Source: Golubevia sp. BC0850 (Eukaryota > Basidiomycota > Exobasidiomycetes > Golubeviales > Golubeviaceae). From it: a stretch of 64,000 bases of DNA. Each line of letters starts with the position of its first letter. The first letter of the stretch is position 1. The notes under the pieces are model-generated. The model saw nothing but the letters and a program-made list of their open reading frames with translations. It was not told the DNA's origin and did not search any database. The translations under genes and the position numbers were made by a program. Below, one piece after another: positions 58,145-64,000 of this stretch. The DNA is taken from contig JAAVVG010000007.1 in the NCBI GenBank assembly GCA_012976225.1, forward strand, positions 434,001-498,000. Reading direction: 5' to 3'.

Positions 58145-61100
58145 ATGGTAGGGCAAGAAAAATCGGATCAATTCGAACAATCTGCTGTATCTGGTTCTAA
58201 TGGAGACGGAAGCGGAGCTGCTACAGCTCTAACCAATCAACTCAATAATCCAAACCTCCAATCCACTTCAAATGGCAATACCTCTCAAGCAGCCGATCAT
58301 TCCTCCGCCGTTCTGACTTATCTAAACAAAAGAGGATTCTCAAGAGCTGAAGCAGCTCTCAGAGCCGAACTAGAGGCCTTGTCCAATGGTGCAACTCCTG
58401 CTCAAGCTCACGCAGCTGCTCTTCAACTCTCTGGTCCACACTCAGTCTCTTTGAAGGATTTGGCTGTCAAGAACGCTCCCAGGAATCCAAATGCTAAGGA
58501 TAAAGGAAAAGATGGAGCTGGAGATGATGGAAATTTGGATTTTGGAGGGAACAATGGATTGGATCATGATATGGCTGCTGCTGAGGCTTTGAGTAGAGAC
58601 CCTACTGATAGGGCTAGAGGCTTCAAGATGCTGGTCAGTTGGTGCGAGGGAAGCTTAGACATCTATCAGGTTAGTGAGAGTATGTTCGAAACGAGGCAGA
58701 TAGAGCTGATAAGGGAGGAGGTCGGCTGGGAGGGTGATCTTCCTCCTCCTCCATCTTCTCAACCTTTCTGGCCCCAATTTCTGCTGGGGACCCGCGCTCG
58801 AAGCCGCATGAAAAAGAGCTGATCAGTACATTCTGTCACTCTAATCATCACTAACTTGCCCTTTCCCTCTCTCGAACCACAGCCCGAGCTCACTCCGCTC
58901 CTCCTCCCTCTATTCGTTAATCTATACCTGGATCTCGTAGAAGCAGGCTACACTCTAGCTTCTCACTCCTTCTACACAGCTTTCTCTCATCTCTTTCTAC
59001 CGGCCTTCTCGTCTTTGCTTTCTCATATGAGGTCGCTGACCCTAGGATCTCAAAGTCGTTCTGATGCTTTAGCTCAAAGGTTCAGAACGGAAAGATACAT
59101 TCTCAAGATGACTCAAACGGTCTTCACCTTGTTGATTGGATGGCTAACAGATGGTACTGGACCTATTGCTGGAGCTGGTGCCAACGAAGGATTGATCGGA
59201 GAAGGAGGCTCTGGAGAGAAGCGAGGAAGGGAAATGATAGTTAAGGCTATCAATGAAAGGTGCAGGATACAAGGTAAGTCGTGGAAGCTTCGTTTGTTTC
59301 TCATTTCATGTGGGCTGATAGAATTTCTCTTGCTGCTTTCTCTCCTGTAGTCCTTCAGACCAAGCCCTATGAACTCAATCCACTGACGCTCGAAGAAGGA
59401 ACCGGTCTTACTGGAGCCCTGCCTTCCAATTCAGGTCTACCCTCATACTCTACAGCCGCTAGATCTAGTCTGGCTCGAGTCTTCTCCGCATCTGCAGTCT
59501 CAAGCTCGGACGCTCTATCCGAATACAATGCGAGAGCAGCTGGTCCTCAGCTGAAGCTAGCACCAGGTATGCCAATGAACGAGAGGCTTCAGAAAGAAGT
59601 CGAAAGAGAATTGGGAGAGGAAGAGAAAAGAGAGAAGGAGAAGAAAGAAAAGAAGGCGCGGGAAGAGAAGGAAAGGAAAGAGAAAGAGGCTGCTGATCAA
59701 CAATCTGGAGACCAAATGGAAGGAGTAGAATCGACCGAGAGTGTCCTCACTGCAAAAGGAACTTCGTCAAGGAAACAGAGCTCGACGCCAGCTGGCAGAG
59801 GTGGGAGAGATGGAACTGCTACAGCTGCTGCTGGAAGAACTCCTTCTGTCGCTCCTGGAACTGGTGCCGTCCCTGGAGGGAACACTGATGGGCTCTTAGC
59901 TCCAACCTTCGAAGATCTACCACCTCAGCCCCACCCTGCTGGAGCCTCGTTCCGAACTGTCGACCTCCAGAGAGAAGTTGCCAGAGTCAGAGACGCTCGG
60001 AAAGCCTTACGATTCGATCTCAGTAGCAACGCCAACAACTCTGCAAACAGCGCTGGAAACGGTGGATTCTTGAGTGGAGTCAGAGACGCTAGCTTCAATG
60101 CCATGGGAGAAGAAGGAGCCAGGTTCGCTAGGAATGCAGCACTACCCAGCGTCTGCATGTATACTTATCACGATGCTGATGACGGGTAAATTCACATTCG
60201 GTCAATCGCTTTCTTTCTACTTCGAACTAACTCGAGTTGTCTCTGCTCCCTCCAGGCTTACGTCTTCGACTTTTTCTCAGGACTCGACGCTCATGGCTGC
60301 TGGGTTTGAGGAGAGCTATGTCCAAGTGTGGTCGCTGAAGGGAGAGAAACTGAATGGCCTTCGAAGTGATTTCGACTTGACTGAAGTCAGAGATGGTGAG
60401 TAGATGGATCAGATGAACTCCTTCCCCTGTTTATCTCGTTGCTCACTTTGTCTTCTCATCTTTTTCTCTCTATTCCAGCCAAATCATTGAAACGCCAGAG
60501 AACTCAACATGCCCAGTCTACTCGTAAACTGATCGGCCATTCTGGTCCAGTCTACGCTGTGGATTTCGATCCGGTCGCAGGTTCCTCTCGCCCGCCTCGC
60601 CATCTCCTCAGTGCGAGCGCTGACGGAACTGCTAGACTCTGGAGTCTCGACACCAACTCAGCCCTAGTCGCTTACAGAGGTCATCAACATCCTGTCTGGG
60701 ACGTCAAGTGGGGACCTACTGGAACTTACTTCGCGACAGCCAGCGCTGACAAGACGGCGAGACTTTGGACTACAGAAAGGATCAATCCTCTCAGGATTTA
60801 TGCCGGTCATCTGAGCGATGTCGACGTGAGTCTTAGATAGGATGAGAGTGGAGAATTTGTCTGAATCAGCCACTGACTCGATTTCCCCTTCTCAATTTGC
60901 AGTGTCTCTCTTTCCACCCCAACTCTCTCTACCTCGCCACTGGATCTTCCGATCGGACGTGTCGTCTATGGGATGTTCAAAGAGGAGCAGCTGTTCGACT
61001 CTTCACAGGTCATACCTCTGCCGTCTCGAGCGTCAAGATCTCGCCAGATGGAAGATATCTAGCTTCAGCCGGATCTTCTTCGTCCTCCTCGTTCGGATTC

Positions 61101-61601
61101 GGTGCTTCTCCAACCTCGGGCGTCGGTGGACCTGGAGATGCTTCTTCCATCTCTCTATGGGATCTCGCCTCTGGTAGAAGGATCAAGAAGATGTGGGGAC
61201 ATTCAGGGACTGTTCAGTCAATGGATTTCAGTTCGGATGGAAATCTCTTGATCACTGGGTCGAGCGATTGCTCCGTCAGAGTCTGGGACGTCAAAGGATC
61301 GGGAGGAGAAAGGAGATCACTTCAAATCGGAAGCTTAGCAGCTCAGCAAGCAGATCAAGCAAACAGCGGTGCTTCAGGAAACAAAGCTGGAGGTAAAGAG
61401 GGTGTCAAGGCTAGGTTGCCTCCTTCGACAGACGTCGGGAAAGGTCTGATGCCTCTTTCTAGGAATCAAGGCAATTCCTCATCAGAAATAATTCCTAGTT
61501 TGGATTGCGTTGCTACTTTCCATACCAAAAAGACTCCAGTCATCGACGTTCGTTTCACTCCTAGGAATCTTTGCTTGATCTCGGGCCCCTACCAGCAATA
61601 G
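58145..61601 (+). CDS. TAF5: TFIID/SAGA subunit TAF5 (WD40 repeat)
   Basis: A 978-residue TAF5. Exons: 58145..58669, 58883..59273, 59351..60185, 60256..60395, 60479..60825, 60903..61601; all in frame. A LisH-type motif ([20 protein letters not shown]) is near residue 55. The TAF5-specific NTD2 helical domain spans the first splice ([43 protein letters not shown]). An acidic/Lys-Glu coiled region and a Gly/Ala-rich linker follow. The WD40 propeller begins about residue 575 with repeats ending ARLWS, ARLWT, CRLWD, SLWD and VRVWD. TAF5 scaffolds TFIID and SAGA. One propeller loop has a Ser/Gly-rich insert and another an Ala/Gln/Gly-rich insert before the last blade. Confidence 0.95.
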
Positions 61602-62110
61602 CGCTAAAAAGTAGCACTCAATTCGTATGGATGGTTGAAGAGAATTGAGTTTTTGTAGTATTTTGTAATAGTATCTGGTTTTATGAAATAAAGTCAAACA
61701 AATGAAGTAAAAAGTTAAATAGATACAAGTATGAAGTCAAGATGGCTTGCGTTTGAACGAGAGAACATCCTGTTTTCCGAAGTGAAATGAGTACAGTATA
61801 GAGAATCCAGATTCCCAGCGAACCGTAAGAGAAAGATTGAAGAACCCAAGAGAAATGAAGCAGTAGGGAGTCTTCAGCAGATAGATGATAAATAGAGAGA
61901 GCGGGAGCAAGTTTGTTGATGTATAGTATGTTAATTAAAGGGGCAATTGGAAGGTGACGTTTGAAACGAGAGCGATGACCCTTCATATTTACAATCAGCC
62001 TAGGAGATGTTTTCTGGGAAGAACAAAGAGGGGAGAAAGCGGTTGAGTCGCAATTCGAGTGTTGTTGACGGTTCGCGAGATGGCAATTTGGCAGCAAATC
62101 TACTCACCTT
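61602..62110. other. Convergent 3' spacer
   Basis: 509 bases, A/T-rich near the TAF5 stop. An open minus-strand frame of 138 codons covers it but has no ATG-supported domain or family resemblance. Confidence 0.5.
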
Positions 62111-62575
62111 CTAAACAGAGGGTTTGAAATTTTTGGTTGCATCAAAGTCCTTTCCGAACGATCTCCAGTCTTCGACTCCACTCATACCCAAAGCGTTCGA
62201 AGGAGGGGAGTAGTACTCTTCCATCAAATCAGAAGAATAGGAAGAGGCCATGGGTGATTGAGTCGTCGTCAGAGGCAGTGACGAAGAAGGGGCCACGATG
62301 GTGGAACAATCACTGAAAGTTGATGAACTTGAGCTTGTTGAAGCTATAGAAGCTTCACTACCTCTTCTTGTAAAGTCCAAGTCCTTGAGGTAAGAGTTGT
62401 GCATGAAAGAAGGCGTCTCGTATCTTTCAAGACTGAATGGATCTAACCCTGTGGAGGATAACTTGGAATCTTGTTGAAGTGGTGAGGTGTCAAAAGACAC
62501 CGAAGAAGAAGAAGAAGAGGAAGATAAAGTGTAGTTGACAGCGAAGGGAGAGAAGGCAAAGATTGGAGAAGACAT
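62111..62575 (-). CDS. Small Ser-rich protein of unknown function
   Basis: A single-exon 154-residue protein starting MSSPIFAFSPFAVNYTLSSS at the ATG at 62575. It is Ser-rich with short ordered-looking pieces: LERYETPSFMHNSYLKDLDF and GMSGVEDWRSFGKDFDATKN near the end. No known domain. A TATAAA box 55-60 bases upstream supports transcription. It may be a basidiomycete-specific regulator; that is a guess. Confidence 0.6.
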   Translation of the reverse strand: MSSPIFAFSPFAVNYTLSSSSSSSSVSFDTSPLQQDSKLSSTGLDPFSLERYETPSFMHNSYLKDLDFTRRGSEASIASTSSSSSTFSDCSTIVAPSSSLPLTTTQSPMASSYSSDLMEEYYSPPSNALGMSGVEDWRSFGKDFDATKNFKPSV

Positions 62576-63494
62576 GTTGATTGATGCGATGAGAGGGAAG
62601 GCGGGGAAACCAAAAGTTTGAGTCCCCTCTTTATAAGTTTCAACTGCCATATGAAATTTCACATCTTCGATCAAGCGATCAAGAACAATGGTCGATTTGG
62701 CTGGAAAAGTATGTCTCCGTTCGAGGTTGGGTCTGGAAAGTCGAGGTTCTAGCGTTCAGGGGGGAGCAAGTTCCCCCTCTGAATTCTGCAGCCCATGTGG
62801 CTCGAAGGCAAGGATCCCCGAATTGTAGGTTGGAACTTAATTTAATTTACAAAGTCTCCAAAGGGGATAAGGGGATGCCTCAATGGAACAGTGGACCGAG
62901 GGACACATAATCTGAGCGAACGGAACGATGATCCAGACTTCTTGAATTTGGTAATTCCTTTGGATCAAAACGGCGATACCTGGAAACATGAATCTGAATG
63001 AGAGGAATTGAGAAGAATTGAGGGGATTCTGTGAATCAAGAGAGGAAGAAGGAGATTTCGTACGTTCATTGTGCCGTTCTTCCATGCATGTCCTCTCCCT
63101 CTTTGTTCCGCTTTGATGAGAACTCCAAATGCATTGAAATAGTTTGTGGTTGAGATTCGGCTCTAGTCGCGCCATGATGAGCCTTTGAATCTCTTCTACG
63201 AGGACGATGTGCCCTTGTTGAGGAGGTGGCGGGACAATCCCTCCCTCCCTTCTTTCCCCCCCCCCCAAAACAAGACCCATCTCTCCTCTGTCCTTCTTAC
63301 AGACTTCTCTTTGATCTTTTTCGAATTCGTTCTCCCTTTCGTGTCCCCCACGCGACGTGATTTGTTTTTCGGATATAGCGCTACCCATCGGATGTTCGGT
63401 TTCTTCCTTTCCCTTTCGATTCTTGACCCTTTTCTTCCTCTTCTCGAACTCCATCAATCCTTCACCTTCCTTCTTAACGGAAACTTCCTCAGCA
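62576..63494. other. Divergent intergenic region, one unresolved minus-strand frame
   Basis: 919 bases between the Ser-rich gene and the acyl-CoA ligase. A minus-strand frame runs 63634-62837 but starts antisense to the ligase exon. Within it, an ATG near 63172 (MARLEPNLNHKLFQC) could be spliced from about 63062 to a CCAG acceptor near 62980, ending PLWRLCKLN, about 84 residues. The donor GTACGA is poor and no family is recognised, so I leave it unassigned. Confidence 0.3.
62630..62635 (-). promoter_or_regulatory. TATA box of the small Ser-rich gene
   Basis: TATAAA on the minus strand, 55-60 bases before the ATG at 62575. Confidence 0.5.
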
Positions 63495-64000
63495 ATGGCA
63501 AGAGACTTTGGACCTGACAGAATCCTCTCTGAAGAAGAGCTCATCCCAAACGAACATGTCAAAGCTGCACTCACTGCAGCCGGAAGCAATTCTCCTTTCG
63601 AAATGGAAGAGAGGGTCGTTGATGGGAAACTCATAAGAGTTTGGAAGAACCTGCCTAGTTCTATGAGAGCCTTCTGGGACTTTGCTAGTCAAGTGAGTAG
63701 AGTCGAGGAGCTGAGGCAGTTTTTTCTTCTTCCTTCCCTCAGTCCTTCACCGACGCTAATCCCCGCGTCCCTACGAACCCAACGACTCATCTCGCCAACT
63801 TTTCATCTCATCTTTATCTTCATAGTACTATTATGATCGTCAATATCTTGTCAGTGAGGGCGTAACCTTGACTTATGGAGAGGTTCATCAGGAGGCCTTA
63901 AAAATCAGTAATTGGTTGCGCCTTCACCATCAAGTTCGAAAGGGAGATCGTGTCGCAATTATCGCTCGAAATATCTCAGAGTATATAAACTCATACTGGG
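63495..64000 (+). CDS. Acyl-CoA ligase / AMP-dependent synthetase, N-terminal part
   Basis: First 124 codons of an adenylate-forming enzyme; exons 63495..63692 and 63826 to the window end, joined in frame. MARDFGPDRILSEEELIPNE leads into FEMEERVVDGKLIRVWKNLP and MRAFWDFASQ|YYYDRQYL. VTLTYGEVHQEALKISNWLR and KGDRVAIIARNISEYI are the start of the AMP-binding domain (A1/A2 region). The ATP-binding P-loop and catalytic Lys lie outside the window. This N-terminal layout is typical of fungal fatty-acid or aryl-CoA ligases; the substrate cannot be named. No peroxisomal signal can be checked because the C terminus is missing. Confidence 0.85.

Noticed and set aside
62837-63634. 265-codon minus-strand frame
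   Set aside because: Starts antisense to the acyl-CoA ligase exon and passes through poly-C and its promoter. A shorter spliced product is possible but unsupported.

Overview
The window is nuclear DNA of an intron-rich basidiomycete fungus. I infer this from the dense packing of genes with one to seven introns, mostly GTGAGT/GTAAGT...AG, from eukaryotic complexes (exocyst, TFIID, Elongin A, chromosomal passenger complex, Hog1 MAPK), and from a secreted lipase of the Candida antarctica lipase B family. That lipase and the general gene style suggest Ustilaginomycotina or Pucciniomycotina, but I cannot fix the lineage from sequence alone. I rebuilt exons by hand; for almost every gene the exon lengths sum to a multiple of three and join recognised family motifs. 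I saw no transposon, retroelement, viral remnant, CRISPR array, rRNA or tRNA.

Layout. 1-10 kb: 5' part of EXO70 (-), a tyrosine phosphatase (+), a two-domain expansin-like secreted protein (-), a gene-poor 1.4 kb stretch, SUB2 (+) with a 1,025-base intron, and the Hikeshi/OPI10 Hsp70 import factor (-). 10-20 kb: a decayed Werner-type 3'-5' exonuclease gene (-), a DHA1-type MFS transporter (+), and an enlarged choline/ethanolamine kinase (-). 20-30 kb: BIR1/survivin (+), an ER DnaJ protein (-) and a secreted metallophosphatase (-). 30-40 kb: a secreted NucA/NucB-type DNase (+), a CALB-like lipase (-), a TMEM205-like membrane protein (-) and a large ubiquitin-specific protease (-). 40-52 kb: a 1,171-residue protein I do not recognise (-), an unresolved small gene (+), a GPI-anchored protein (-), HOG1 (-) and CBF1 (-). 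52-64 kb: eIF5A (+), Elongin A (-) and TAF5 (+) sharing a very short divergent promoter, a small Ser-rich protein (-), and the start of an acyl-CoA ligase (+).

How the genes relate. Most are unlinked housekeeping genes. Three neighbouring genes (27.7-33.3 kb) all encode secreted hydrolases; the DNase and the nucleotidase-like phosphatase share one divergent promoter and could together release phosphate from extracellular nucleic acid. Elongin A and TAF5 are both RNA polymerase II factors and start only 54-144 bases apart. The clearest sign of genome change is the exonuclease gene, which has several in-frame stops and frame breaks while its neighbours are intact.
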